Assembly: GCA_037951165.1 (NCBI GenBank)
Contig: JBBDHG010000051.1
Coordinates: forward strand, 4,693,001-4,757,000
Length of the DNA stretch: 64,000 nt
Reading direction: 5' to 3'
Source: Lophius americanus
Taxonomy: Eukaryota; Chordata; Actinopteri; Lophiiformes; Lophiidae
A model generated the notes under the pieces. That model did not search any database. It had not been told where the DNA came from and was given only the letters and a program-made list of their open reading frames with translations. This document shows, in pieces, positions 1 to 12,048 of the stretch. A program made the translations under genes and the position numbers. Every line of letters begins with the position of its first letter. Positions within the stretch are counted from its first letter, which is position 1.

Positions 1-846
1 ACATGCTTTTGTGTCATCTATCTGCCACATTTTCATCTCCTATTTGTCATCCTGGCTTTGCATTTCCCGAAATTATTGATGTGCCTAACTGGGAGTCTCA
101 TCCCTCCTCCAGTACACAGTCAGTGCGATTGTTTCTGGGGCTCCTGGAAAGTTAGAGCTCCTGTTCACTACACAAAAAAGCAAAGCAGACATTTTCCAGC
201 AGCCATGAGGTTAAAATATCAACCAGGTTGCAAACATACAAAATAAATAATAAATAAAAGAGTAAACAAGGATGAGTGTAATAGTGTGTCCTAGTTAAGT
301 TCAACAGATACATTGTTGACTCTTAAGGATCTATTTAAGAAGTCAAGTATTTCACTTGCTAAATCCAAACAGCATTTGAGCGTGAACGATTGTATGTCTC
401 CATATTCTAGAAATGTGATGCCGATCGTCCAGGATGTACCTCGCCTCTCGCCAAATGTTAACTGGGATAGACTCCAGGGACAAATTTTGTCAAAATATTC
501 AAAACCAACAAAATCGGAAAATATACTTAAACTACTTAGAAGATTAGTATTTGTTTGAAGATAGTTATCACCTGGGGCGGCTTTGTCTGCAATCCCCATT
601 GCAGGTTACCTAGAGAAAGCAAATTTCTCCCATATGTTGTTCAATTAGTGATTTGTGTCCTTATAGACTTTTCAAATTAGCTTTCACAGGTTGACTCAAA
701 AATATTTAACCTCTCTATCCATTTCACACGTCCCTACAAAGTATCAACAATAATGACAGTGAAAAAAAATAGTCTGTTGTCACATGCATAAATTACTGCA
801 GGTTTCTAAAACCGTTTCCTGTTGGACGTCGGTAGAGACTCATCCC
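1..846. other. PHF14 intron, mostly unique AT-rich sequence with a repeat scrap
   Basis: No exon is visible. Positions 418-480 resemble the 3' part of a very common teleost repeat (the same segment appears at about 26070-26115 in the SINE-like copy described there). The rest shows no recognisable feature. Confidence 0.5.
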
Positions 847-2872
847 TAAATACAATACAAAAAAGTGTCTCCGCTGCTGATATGGAGCAGTTTCAACAGT
901 GTTAATAAGCGTTATCAGACAGACAAAGGAGTTTAAAAAGGTGCAGATTATAAACAGTGTCAGGTATACAGACAGGTTTTAAGCTGTGTGGTTTCCCGCC
1001 AAGCTCTGTGGTTTCCCTGCTTTGTCCACAGGGAAAACCCATCAAAACATTACACTGCAGGGACAAAATGGCCACTTTCTCACTGCGTGAGATGTTTTGA
1101 AATTTACAGTTTGAGAATGTCATTCAGATAAATCATGGAATAAAAGCACAGGCTATCTTGGTCTTTCATTCATCTCCCATCGTTAATCTATTAATATGAC
1201 AAGTGTTTGACGGACACTTATTTTCTGTCTGATAGTTCTGCTTCAGGCTCAGACGGACGAGCCAGGAACTCTTCCTAAAAGTAAACATGCCAGCATGCAA
1301 GATTGTTTTTCAGAAAGTAAGTTACCGCTGTGACTGACTCGGCTTAACATATCCTGCTTTCTGGAACGGAAAGCCCAAGGATTCCCTCATCTCAGGCTCA
1401 ACCAACTCTTGAGTTTCCAATAAGTCCGCTTCCTGAAATACGGCAAGTTCAAAACAGAACACAGTATATTCAAATGACACTCGCATCACAGACACTGATT
1501 GGCCATTTCTTTACTGTGGGCGTAGACAATGAGCAGACTGCACACAAGCAGAATAAATAGTCACATTCTCTCACAAGTTCATATAATTAAATCGCAGCCT
1601 TATGCCGTAATGGAATCGCATAGGCTGACATCGCGTTTGGACTAATCGTGCAGCTCTATTGACATCCGTATCATCTTCAGCTCCCACTGCCTATGCCGAG
1701 TCCGATGCTTCATCAAGGACCCTGATCATCCAGCCTATAACCTGTTTGAACATCTGCCCTCAGGAGAATACCGATCGATTGGGAAAGGACTACCAGAATG
1801 ACAAATACTTTCTTTCCCCTAGTAGTCAAGCAGTCGGCCTAGAACTGAGAAGGAAGTACTGAACTCTTAAACATCCACTGGCACGGACCTTGACATTTGA
1901 GTTTGTCTTGTTTGCAGTATTTTAGCAGTAATTTATATTTGTGTGTAAACCATATTCATAAATGTTAATCTAAGTAATTTTATCACATGCAAGTCACTCG
2001 GTTAACATTTCTAACTTCCTTGTATAACATGGCATAGAGAAAGGCTTCACCCTTTTATAGTTACATGACAGTAATGATACCTTCTACCTTCAGTTGGGCA
2101 ACGCAATCAACCAAAAATAATCAAAAAATGACGGTCAAAGCCTCTTAACGGCAAAATAACTGCTCCTGTATGGTTAATATGAATAATACACTGCCCAGTG
2201 TGTGTCTTAACAAAGAGAATCTCTCAGATTCAGTCACATGCCATGTTAATTCCGAACAAAGGTGCTTGGAAAGCGGTGATGGTGATATGAGCACAAGCAC
2301 ATAACCATATAGGCAGCGTTTTCTCTGTTAAATTTTGCAGTTGCAAAACACAACGCACAGTTGTGATGTCAGGGAAAATGCCTTGTAGTATATATCATTT
2401 ATAAGTAATTATGAAATGTGCATTTCAAAATTGGTCCCTTCACTTTGGTTATTTTAACACCAGAATGTAGGTAATTTTCGTGTCAGTCTACTTGATCTAT
2501 GGTAGAAGAAAGTTCATGTCCGAACACAAAGTTTTTCCATCAAGATGGCCATCTGTGTCCTTGGACAAACATTTTCTGGTTTTAGTCAGAGTTGTGCTTC
2601 GGAAAGCCTTTTTACCTTAGTAGAGCTGTTTTATGAAAAATACAGAAAGTGGTCATTTTGTCCCTGCAGTGTAATGTCTTGATGAGTTTTCCCTGTGGAC
2701 AAAGCAGGGTGTCGGGAAACCACTATGGTTAAACCTTGACTGTATACCTCACTGTTTACACTGTTTATAATCTGCACCTTTTTAAACTCCTTCATCTGTC
2801 TGATAACGCTTGTTAACAATGTTGAAACTGCTCCATATCAGCAGCAGAGACACTTCCTTGTGATTGGATTCA
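847..2872. repeat. ~2.0-kb structure bounded by ~230-bp inverted repeats
   Basis: Positions 847-1080 and 2643-2872 are imperfect reverse complements over more than 200 bp; shared blocks include gctgatatggagcagtttc on the left with its complement at 2821-2842, and ctgcagggacaaaatgg with its complement at 2652-2668. The left arm has a small extra duplication (tgtggtttcc occurs twice, about 987-1015). The interior is not coding apart from a LINE-like scrap at 1650-1870. It is either a non-autonomous DNA element with long terminal inverted repeats or two copies of one repeat inserted in opposite orientation. Confidence 0.75.
1640..1875 (+). mobile_element. Relic of a non-LTR retrotransposon ORF2 C-terminus
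   Basis: In mixed frames the translation contains K-D-P-D-H-P-A-Y-N-L-F-E followed by L-P-S-G-E and R-S-I-G-K. This is like the ORF2 tail of teleost LINEs, where D-H-P-A-H-x-L-F-x-x-L-P-S-G-R-R-Y-R-S is typical. Frames are broken and the rest of the element is missing. It lies inside the inverted-repeat structure. Confidence 0.5.
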
Positions 2873-4093
2873 GGCAGACTGCAGTCCAGGCTGAGGAGAT
2901 AGCCCCAGCAGCCCCTTGTGCTCCGGTCACCCTGTGCCTCCATCTATCAGGCCTTACTGCAGTGACATTCCCTTGGCTCTGTAGGTAGTGAAGGCTCCCA
3001 GATTAGAACTTCCTTAGGGAAAACCTTGTCTGTTTAGTGACAGACTCAGCCTCTACAAGATAAGTTTTTTTAATTAACCTGAATGGCAGCAATGCACCTG
3101 AAATGCAGGGTAGAATAAAATAGCTGTCTGGTGCTGCTTTTTCATCACTTCCACAATTTTTCATCCCTTATCAGTCCTTTAACACTGTATACCTACCAGT
3201 ATAGAGCCTGATCAATACTTACAAACTTAACAACAAACTATTGTGATCTGAAAAAAAGAGTAAAGTAAATAAAGCAATATGAAATAAATACATTTGCCAA
3301 ATTCCCCAAGTGTCCAGACATGCACCAAACAGGGCGATACCGCTGGAAATCATTGGGTGCAGTGTTGCTTTAATTCACACAAGATACAACACCTTTTTAT
3401 AAATATGTCGAAGAAGAAATAGAAAACAATTGTGAATAAAACTCCATTCATCATTTCCCTTTACCAGTTACATTATCACAACCTTCTCTGCCGACATATT
3501 TATTGTTCTTAAGATAAGGCACTTTTTTGTCATTGTAATCACCGCAACAAAATTTTATTCGTTTACTCTCCGAAGGCAAAGACAATAGAACAACTAGCTA
3601 AGATACAACAGCAAAAAATACATTTAAAGAGTGCGTTTAATTAATTTAATACATCCAAACCAATGGGCCCAACACCTATCATGATGATATCATGAAACAT
3701 AAATATAGAGAGTTATGTTCATAATTTAAAGGTAATCCTTTAAATGATAAGTCCTTTATTGATAACTGATAAGAAAAAAACCTATTTGTATCAAACATGA
3801 ATAAAGTTTCACTCTACAGTGAAACAAAAGTCTTTGTTATTTTTGTTATTATTACATATCAGCATAGAATTGTCAAAACATCTTCTGTCAAAACTTCTTT
3901 TTTATGGTGAAATGCCACCAATGTTTTTAAATGGTACATAATATCGTCTGGAATCAATCGCAGGCCTCTGAATCGAATCGAATCGCATCATGGCAGACCT
4001 TCTGATATCGACAAATATTGTACACTGTCCAAAGAATCGATTTAATATCGTATCTTGATTGAACTGGTTATTTATACCCGTATTATTAATAGT
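2873..4093. other. Intron sequence without identifiable feature
   Basis: This stretch is AT-rich. Around 3935-4060 there are several aatcgaatcg/atcgat-type motifs typical of decayed hAT-like MITEs, but no paired termini could be found. Nothing else is recognised. Confidence 0.4.
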
Positions 4094-4414
4094 GGGCGAT
4101 GGTGGCTCAGTTGGTAGAGCGGTTGTCCCCTTATCTCAAGGTGGTTCGATCCCTGGCCACTGCGGTCCACATGTCAGAGTGTCCTTGAGCAAGATACTGA
4201 ACCCCAAGTTGTTCTCAATGGCTTTTCCAGTAGTGTGTGAATGATGGCGTGAATGGTTACTGCTCATGATGAGCATGTGGCGCCTTCCATGGGAGCCTGT
4301 GTGTGAATGTTAGTATATATGGGTGAATGCGGACTCGTGTTGTAAAAGCGCTTTGAGTAGTCAAGCAGACTAGAAAAGCGCTGTATAAGTACAGTCCATT
4401 TACCATTTACCATT
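4094..4414 (+). mobile_element. tRNA-derived SINE (teleost type)
   Basis: The tRNA-like head has an A box (tggctcagttgg, 4103-4114) and a B box (ggttcgatccc, 4143-4153). A ~250-bp body follows, with a tail containing aaaagcgctgtataagt that resembles L2-type LINE 3' ends, ending in repeats of atttacc. It is nearly full length. A diverged copy lies on the minus strand at 55561-55805. Confidence 0.85.
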
Positions 4415-5499
4415 AATAAACAATGAAATGAGGTAATAATTATTGCCGGTTCTTGTGTTAACTTTTGACTCTTCACTGCCACCTTGTGCATGTATTGATG
4501 TCAAACTAAAGAACACGTGTGGATGTATGGGTTCGTTCACAGACTCAGCGTTTGAAATGGAGGTGTGTATTTGCGAATGTAGATGGAGGATATTAACAAT
4601 TAGCCGCTTATTGGGAGAGCAAAGAGCATGAATAGAATTAAATTGCAAATTTTTCTGACTATATCTTTTCACCTTTCTCACTGGGATACTATACAATAGC
4701 AGTTAAGCCTCTGCTAATTAAATGTTTTCTTTTCTCTTATTTATTTATCTTTGTTCTGGATAATAATGATTTTTGCTATGTTTTTATTCAGATATTATTA
4801 ACTTGAAACAGCCGCTTTCAACTATTCCGACCAATTAGAACCAAAAAAACGACCAAAGATTGGATCCCGGCAGCAAGTACAAGGTGTCAGGCAGCCACGT
4901 TTAATTTAATTCTGCTATCAAGCTACTTCCACAATTAACATTAATAAGCGACAGCTGAGGCGGAGGTCAGGGCCTTATCAGAATGAAAGGCTGCCAGGTC
5001 CATTTTTTTCTTTTGGTCTTTTTGCCAATTATGGAACAGAAAAAAATTATTAGCATCAGAAAAAACAAAAACAAATGTCAATGATGTATGTAACCAAATG
5101 CAGCGCCATATTCACACACGTTTACTTGAATCTGGCTTGAATCCCTCAATCTGTAATGAATAAGGGAAACTTTGCCAATTGACAACCAGATTTGTCTCAT
5201 TACGATGAGAATGAACAAAACATAGCTGTCTATCTAGTTCTATTTCATGTCAAACCTTATTCTTGTACAGGTTGGGCTTCTCCAGTTTTGTATGCCTGCT
5301 ACCAGATACAGGGAAGGCGATGGATCTGTCCCCCAAGGTTGAGAGGAGCGTTTCACGACCTCAAACTGAAACCAAGCAAATATAAACCATGATCCTGTTA
5401 CTGATCTACATGTGTCTCAACTATAATGTATTCAAAAATATGTCTAGTGTACTTTCAGCTGTATTGAGAAAGTTTGCAAACTGGAAGATCCCTCCAACA
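4415..5499. other. Intron sequence without identifiable feature
   Basis: AT-rich sequence; short ORFs here show no family similarity or codon pattern that I recognise. Confidence 0.4.
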
Positions 5500-5504
5500 C
5501 AGAA

Positions 5505-5860
5505 CTATAACTTTAAGTTGTTGACTTGGTCTTCAAATTCTCCAGATCTCAGTCCAGTCCAGCATATGTTGAAAGTGCCGGACAAAGAAGACTTCTAGGA
5601 CTTCAAGGATTTGTTATTAATCTTGTGGGGCCAGATCCACCAGCACACCGTCAGAGGTCTTAAAAATCTTCCAGAGGGAAGTGTAGACAAAACTGTAGAT
5701 GTGTTACATATTCTGGTTTGATCCATCTTTTCAGTGAAACAGATGAAATCTTCGACCCTGCTCGCAGTATTATCGGGCCGCAAGGAGTCTACCACTGCAG
5801 CAGATGCTCTGTATTGTCACATCATACAAACATTGATCACATGACTTCCCTTGACAGAAA
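5505..5860 (+). mobile_element. Tc1-like transposon fragment (transposase C-terminal region)
   Basis: Positions 5520-5690 match the end of a common fish Tc1 transposase: the encoded segment S-P-D-L-S-P-V-Q-H is the decayed form of the S-P-D-L-N-P-I-E-H motif that contains the last catalytic acidic residue, followed by a region like D-L-K-D-L-L and a stretch encoding W-x-Q-I-H-Q-H-T-V-R-G-L. The frame is broken by stops and the 5' half is absent. Confidence 0.7.
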
Positions 5861-6292
5861 GTTTTTAGCAGTCTAAGCAACGTTCAGAAAAAAACGTTTT
5901 TTTTAAGTTCTCGAATATAACAATGTCGCAATCAACCACCTCTGTTACTGACTCTTTTTTTTTTTTTACAGTATCAGATCCAAGTTTAGGAACTACATTT
6001 ACATCTCTGTAAATGATGAATCGTGTTGGGTTACCACTTAAATAAAGAGCTTAGGTGGTCTAGCTCTAAGTGTTTAAACATCTCACACTCTAAGATTCTC
6101 CAACGTTAATATAATTCCCATTCATTGTTAAGTCTTTTTTAAAGATACACTGACGTCAGTGTTTTGAATGCTTCTTACAAATGAGGCACTGTGAAATGTT
6201 TCATAGCATGTTCCCCACATCATCATAGTGTGAAGAAGCATTTTTCTTCATAGCTGAAACATGAAAATATTTGTGTGGTGTTTTTTTGCCAG

Positions 6293-6399
6293 AAACTTAA
6301 CACCCCCGCTGTTCTGAAAGCCCCGAAAGAGAGGAAGCCCAGCAAGAAGGAGGGAGGAAGCCCGGGGAAGTCATCCAGCCTGCCAGCGATCCTCTACAG
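6293..6399 (+). CDS. phf14: PHF14 internal exon A (basic linker before PHD finger 3)
   Basis: This exon encodes the lysine-rich linker leading into the third PHD finger of PHF14, a nuclear chromatin reader that binds histone H3 through its N-terminal PHD-knuckle-PHD unit. Seen: a pyrimidine-rich acceptor ending in gccag at 6287-6292, then an open frame beginning K-L-N-T-P-A-V-L-K-A-P-K-E-R-K-P and ending L-P-A-I-L-Y, then a gtaaaa donor at 6400. The exon is 107 nt; it starts in phase 0 and leaves AG for the next exon. The translation matches the vertebrate protein closely, differing at a few positions around the G-G-S-P-G-K-S-S segment. The preceding exon was not found in the window. A perfect hairpin lies 25 bp past the donor. 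Confidence 0.93.
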
Positions 6400-6424
6400 G
6401 TAAAATCAGTCTGTGACAATCTGT

Positions 6425-6465
6425 TACCCAAACATGGGACGAAAGTATCATCCCATGTTTGGGTA
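6425..6465. repeat. Perfect 15-bp inverted repeat just past exon A
   Basis: Arms 6425-6439 and 6451-6465 are exact reverse complements (tacccaaacatggga) with an 11-nt loop, 25 bp downstream of the exon A donor. It could form a hairpin in DNA or pre-mRNA. Confidence 0.9.
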
Positions 6466-7072
6466 GAAGCAGCGTGCCTGACTCCACATGTCCATCAATG
6501 GTTACAGACACCCCTGTGTTCTATGGTGGAGCAGAAGTGCGTCACAAAGAGACACATTAGACATTGAAATGACAATTAATACAAATTTTACAAGATGATA
6601 TCATTTTAACAAGGCAAAAATTAACATTTTGTCTAACAAAATTGCAAGCATAAAAAACAAACTTCAAAGACTTTTAAAAGACTTTTACCAATTGCAAAAG
6701 TTTTAATCATTTTCAGAAACAAAATTACTTATATAAAAAACAAAAATACAAATATAAAAAAAATAATATTAGAGATGAAATGCTTTAACCAATGGCAAAA
6801 ACATTAGCATCTTAGAAAACAAATATTTGATGTTCAAATATTTTTCCAAAGCGAAATTACAGATGTAAAACATTTTTTACAAGGGGACCCTTCACCTTAA
6901 ACTAAAAACAATAACATTTTGTAATACGAACATACAAACGTAAAAGAAAATATGTTTAAAAATTGAAACAGTTTTATGAAAGGAATAATGACTCAACAGG
7001 TGATGCTAATGACCATTTAAGTAACAGTCATGGGTGATTTCATGTCATTATCTGCTGAGGAGACAGGTCTTT

Positions 7073-7660
7073 TGGAGTGCAAGGGGCGCTCCTGAAGACC
7101 TTCTTTGACTCTGCAGTCGCCTCAGCCATCTTTTATGGAGTGGTCTGCTGGGGCAGCAGCATCTCAGCTTCTGACAGGAGGAAACTGGACAAACTAATCA
7201 GGAAGGCCAGTTCGGTCCTGGGATGTCCTCTTGACTCGGTGCAGGAGGTGGGAGACAGGAGAATGATGGCCAAGCTGTCATCTCTCCTAGACAACGTCTC
7301 CAACCCCATGCAGGAAACCATCTCTGCACTGGAGAGCACCTTCAGCGATAGGCTCCTTCACCCCAGGTGTGTGAAGGAGCGATATCGCCGATTGTTCCTT
7401 CCTGCAGCAGTCAGACTCCACAACCAGCACTGTTAGCAACACACACACACCTACACAACTACACACACACTTACACACACACCTACCTCACTTGCACTTT
7501 GTTTCTGTACATTTAATTTAATTTATTTTAATTGCACATAATGCCATGTTATTCTTATTCTGTTATTCTTACTCTGTAACATGCTCTGCTGCTGTACCAT
7601 TGCAATTTCCCCATTGTGGGACTAATAAATGCTATCTTTATCTTTATCTTTTATCTTTAT
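7073..7660 (+). mobile_element. 5'-truncated LINE (Rex1/CR1-like) with intact ORF2 tail
   Basis: An open frame at 7077-7436 (119 codons) contains S-A-I-F-Y-G-V-V-C-W-G, L-D-K-L-I-R-K-A-S-S-V-L-G-C and H-P-R-C-V-K-E-R-Y-R-R. This is the C-terminal region of the reverse-transcriptase ORF of jockey-superfamily LINEs abundant in teleosts. A 3' UTR follows with a CA-rich stretch (7439-7485), gcaatttccccattgtggg and a tail of tatctt repeats ending near 7660. The unbroken frame suggests a fairly recent, dead-on-arrival insertion. The exact clade (Rex1/Babar versus CR1) is not settled. Confidence 0.85.
7439..7485. repeat. CA-rich microsatellite in LINE 3' UTR
   Basis: Interrupted (ac)n runs directly after the ORF stop. 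Confidence 0.85.
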
Positions 7661-8405
7661 TGGGTAACTGCTGGTTGGATGCTATAGCAGTGCTTACGCT
7701 TTTAAAGCGTGTTTTAATATGACGTTGTACAATTTTACACTTATTTTTAACTAAAATATTAAATAGCTCAAGTCTCAAATACTAAATTTTCCCCAAATTC
7801 ACCACTGCTTGCTGTCGTATAACTGCTACGAGAACCCTAGTGCTCGTTTTGGTGACACCAAAATATGCACGGGTTAAATTATTACATTTTCTTATTACTA
7901 CTACTGCTGCTTTTAAAAAAATGTAAATGTTGTTATTGTCGTATAACCACAAGGGTTTTTTCTGAATTAGTTCACTGATGCGTAGAAGCATTTTTCTTAA
8001 GCCTGCTGTTGTTTTCTAGCCGTGTTTCTTCACTTTTAAATTAATGTCATTCATCAAAGAATCATGTCTAAAAAAGTAGAAAGCACCCGGAGTGCAACCA
8101 CCACCAAGGCACAACAGCACCTATGCTTTATTCCAATACAATTGAATGCATTCCGTCCAGTCATTTTTGGGTTATTGCAGGAAAAAAGAAAAAAAAAAAC
8201 TCGGAAATTCCAAAATGGTTAAGAAATCATGAAATGAAATCCCATTGTGAGGTCATGCCGTGACATCACCAGTATGTAATCATCTCCTGGATATGCAAAA
8301 AATTACCTCTGGGTTCGTCTTGTCAACAGACGAACCAACCAAAGTAAAAACATAACAAAAATAATAAAGTGTTTTCATCATCCATAATTTCACGCTTTCA
8401 TGCAG
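7661..8405. other. Rest of PHF14 intron A-B
   Basis: AT-rich sequence without recognised repeat or gene up to the exon B acceptor. Confidence 0.5.
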
Positions 8406-8537
8406 TTGTGGTATCTGTAAGAAGAACCAGGACCAACACCTGCTGGTACTGTGTGATACTTGCAAGCTCTACTACCACCTGGGCTGCCTGGAGCCACCGC
8501 TGACACGCATGCCCAAAAAGACCAAGAACAGCTACTG
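8406..8537 (+). CDS. phf14: PHF14 exon B (most of PHD finger 3)
   Basis: This exon carries six of the eight zinc ligands of the third PHD finger. Seen: acceptor tgcag at 8401-8405, split serine codon AG|T, then C-G-I-C, eleven residues, C-D-T-C, four residues, H-L-G-C, then L-E-P-P-L-T-R-M-P and K-N-S-Y. The exon ends on TG of a tryptophan codon completed by the next exon; the donor is gtgaga at 8538. Spacing follows the C4HC3 PHD pattern exactly. The frame continues from exon A (107+132 nt leaves phase 2). The finger resembles PHF14 PHD3 far more than other PHD proteins, including the L-G-C-L-x-P-P-L-T-R-M-P core. Confidence 0.95.
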
Positions 8538-8824
8538 GTGAGAGACATTGATGGTGCTGTGGCCATACTGGCTTTAATTATTTGTCAATTTAGTCCCTGT
8601 GTCAAATGTTCAAATATTTTTTTATATGCCATACATTGTCTGTTAACCAAACTTTCTCAAAAACCTCAGGATGGAATGAACTGAAAATTCCTACATTCCT
8701 TGTTGGTGCCCTATAAGTGTGCATTTATGTTATTTTTTTCTTCAATTTAGGGCATGTTTGAACTCTGCTGATTCCCAGGTCAGCTTGCTTACATTCAAAT
8801 CTGATACAAGTTATGGTCTATCCT

Positions 8825-9017
8825 AGAGGTGCAACGATTGCAATTCTCTTGGCGGACCTTCCAGTGTTTGATTTGACTCAGTATCAGGACAATGAAGTCT
8901 TATTTTACTCAAAAAAAACTTAGAGAATTTAAGCAAAAGTCATTTAAAAGTTTTGAGGCCGGTTAACTGGATAATTTGACTCGTGGTAAAAAACTAGTGA
9001 ATGATACATCCCTATGG
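8825..9017. mobile_element. Possible short hAT-like MITE
   Basis: The segment begins tagaggtgcaacgatt and ends aatgatacatcccta; the ends are imperfect inverted complements of the kind seen in fish hAT-derived MITEs. No clear 8-bp target duplication was seen. Confidence 0.4.
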
Positions 9018-11885
9018 ATTGTAGAGTATGTTTAATCATTCAGCCCCTATAGACAGGTCATAATCATACAGTATTGGAGATTTGGTTTCTTTATTCTGGG
9101 AGAAAAATGGTTTGAAAGAAATTCAAATCTAAGTAGTGAAACTTGACACCATAGTTACTTAAGTCTTTTTCAATGTGTTTTAAAACCTTATAATGCTTAT
9201 CTTCCCTTGGCGTTATTGACACCCCTATTAATTTTGTTATAGTTATATTTGCCAAAGTCTCTACCTACACAGGTACCTTTGACTGTTTGTCAAATAACCA
9301 GAAATTTCCTAAAATAGCTACTCACCTCTACCACTAATAATTTATCCATAAGAGTTTGACGTTGTGATTCTACTTCTTGACACAAGGGCACTGAATCACC
9401 CAAAAGCTCCGACAGTGAATAATTAGAATTCAGTGAGCAGCAGAAAGGCAGTCCGTTGCAGTCCGAGCCATAAAATTGCCATGAGATCTCCTGGGGATCT
9501 CCTGGATATAGTCAAGGAATGGCAGTCGAAGGTTGATCTTCAACTCCAAAATCCTCAAACATGATTGCGTACTTTCTTTCAGGAACAATAAGACAAGTGA
9601 ACCTGCTGGAAAAGACTGTGTAGTGAGAGATGTCGAGAGGAAGAATCCAAGTATGATGATCTTGTAGGCAAATGCAAAGGCAGGGGTGGAACAACCCAAT
9701 GTAGCCCAACCCGACGTGGGGTGCAGAGGCTTTGTTGGTCAATCCCTTTCCAGAGTGTTATAAGGACTGGGAATTGGGCGATAATAGACGCTGCAGATAA
9801 GGCATCAAGATGACTGTGGATCAAACAAGCTGATCAGTCGACAACACAAGCTACTTGGACAACCAGGCGGAGCATAATCAAAATATTCTGATGATGAAAG
9901 ACCAGAAGCATGAAATGACCCCAGGTTACTTTACTAATGATATGTTCCAGTCACACCCAAAGCTGTGTGCTAAAACCAGATAACTTTCAGAAAACTGCCC
10001 AACTATCTTGATATGAAATACGTCATGGACTGGTTACCCACTGTCCTTTAATACTTTATAATTAGATCCTGATATTGCTGGTTGTTGTATGATAATTCAA
10101 AGATATTCTATGAAAAAAAATACAAGCTTTTTTTTGCTTTCTGCTGTAAATGAAAGACATGAAGTGACACAGCTGGTGTTAGAATACAAGACATCTTTGT
10201 GTTTGCGTACCACAATCTGTTCGGGGCCGGGGCTATTTATGTAGCAATCATTTGAAACATTCATCTCCTCTGGTTTGAATTAGAAAAGTTAGACATGATT
10301 ACAGAGATTTGTATTTGGAGATAACCAATTAGAGTTGTGCACGCAGAAAAAACTACAGCAACTACCAGGTACTGAGCTCTTTTATGCAACAAACACAGGA
10401 GACAGATGCTGCCTGCTTCTGGAAACTGCCTTACTGATTATGATTCAGGGTCTGCTCCCAGTTCTAACTTTTTCGGTGATGTAGTAAATAAAAAAAATTT
10501 TCTACGAGTTTGGCTCGAGCCTGAGATAAGATAGGCTTTCAAATACGGAAACAATTCGAGGAAATGAGGGTGTTTATCTCAGTTTCTCTTTTCTTTGTGT
10601 TTGAAATACTGAGTTTAGTTCTCCTGCTGTCCATTAATGGGCAGGCATAATCCATCATCAGCACCAGAACATAGTCGCACCTGCTATGACACTGTTTACT
10701 ATTTTTACTGTTTACTATTTTTTTACTAAAGACTCTTTTGTTTCCTCTGCAATAACCACGATTAAATTTGCTAGTGTACGTACGGCCTTTTATAGATTAG
10801 TACCTTTGTTGTTGTTTTTTGGGCTTCTATGTATATGTGTGTATTTTGATTGTCGGGTAAAGGTCTGGATAAGTCTGGATATTTTAGAAACTATAAGTCA
10901 CATTTCAGTGAATCTAGTCGAGAACAAGCCAATATTTGTTGGTAATTTTAATCTTTTATCTTTTATTTGTAATTATTTATCCAATCATTATCTGATGAAG
11001 AATAGGTTGGAATGATTTGGAAAATAGTTTTGTAGAAAGTGTCCGATCTGATAGTCACTTTGAGGAATACATCGATAAAGGAGCATGTTCTTATTTGCAT
11101 TTTTCTGATGAACCACGCCTGGTACCATGCCAGCGAGCCGTCCTTCTTTACAGTTCGATAATATGTCGAGATTGTTTCAGCCCTCTAAGACCTCTAAGCA
11201 TTATCTTTACCACATAAAACTGAGACCGGACACTTCATAGCAAACCTTATACTAGATGGAGATAGATCTTATTTTTTTTATCATTTTAACCATATTTGAG
11301 TGATTTCCAAGTCAGTTTGTAAACATTCACCTATGATAGAACCCTTGGTCTCCACACATCAGGATACTGCTTTTCAGTTGCAGCCTCATTTGTGTCATTG
11401 GACTCAAATCTTCCTATTTGATTCTATACTGGAATCAAACACTGCACTCATAACTCCTGTTCCTTTGAAGGGATTGTGTGCTTTCGTCACATTCAGCTTC
11501 CAGTAAAACACTGCAGTAGGGAATTACTTTACATTATCTATTAATTTCTCAGTGGCCCCTCCTGGTACCTTCCTACTTAGACCTTAGCTTAGCTTAAAGC
11601 CTCATCTTAAAGCCTTGATCACCTTTTAGGAAAAAATCTATCAAGTAGACCTTTTGTATTGGCTGACATTTAGCAACATTACTGCAAACATTTATTTTCC
11701 AGAGAGACATCGAACATATTGGTGTTGGCTAATTTATTTTTTCCACTTGCACATGTTTTTCACCTTTACATCAGAAAAAGCTTTGAAGGGTGAAGGCCTG
11801 TTTTTCATTTACAGTAACGATTTGGGTCCGTGATAATAAAATCAATAGCGTTCATTGAGACAAGCTCTGTCTCCCTTCTCCCCAG
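9018..11885. other. Rest of PHF14 intron B-C
   Basis: I recognise no repeat family or exon. ORFs at 9430-9824 (minus) and 10686-11015 (plus) show no domain. The latter is hydrophobic only because the DNA is T-rich. Confidence 0.4.
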
Positions 11886-12048
11886 GCAATGCTCCGAGTG
11901 TGACCAGGCTAGCAGCGATGAGGCTGATATCGCCATGGAGACGTTACCCGATGGCACCAAGAGGTCCCGGAGACAGGTCAAGGGACCGATCAAATTCATC
12001 CCGCAGGAGATGTCGCCAGAGCCCAAAAAACATCAAGTGAGAGGCACG
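11886..12048 (+). CDS. phf14: PHF14 exon C (end of PHD finger 3 and basic linker)
   Basis: Acceptor ctccccag ends at 11885. The exon completes the Trp codon (TG|G), gives C-S-E-C as the last zinc pair of PHD3, then an acidic stretch, M-E-T-L-P-D-G-T-K-R-S-R-R-Q, and P-E-P-K-K-H-Q-V-R-G-T. Two in-frame donors exist. CAA|gtgaga at 12037 would end the exon at 12036. ACG|gtgtgt at 12049 ends it at 12048 and adds V-R-G-T. I prefer the second because the mammalian protein has a similar segment (I-R-N-T) directly before R-T-R-G, which starts the next exon. The consensus strength of the upstream site leaves a four-residue alternative-donor isoform possible. With either end the following exons stay in frame. 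Confidence 0.92.

Noticed and set aside
847..2872. A gene within the inverted-repeat structure
   Set aside because: The only protein-like signal (1640-1875) is a LINE tail in broken frames.
4094..4160. tRNA-like A and B boxes
   Set aside because: They are followed by a SINE body and tail and the arms do not fold as a functional tRNA, so this is a SINE head and not a tRNA gene.
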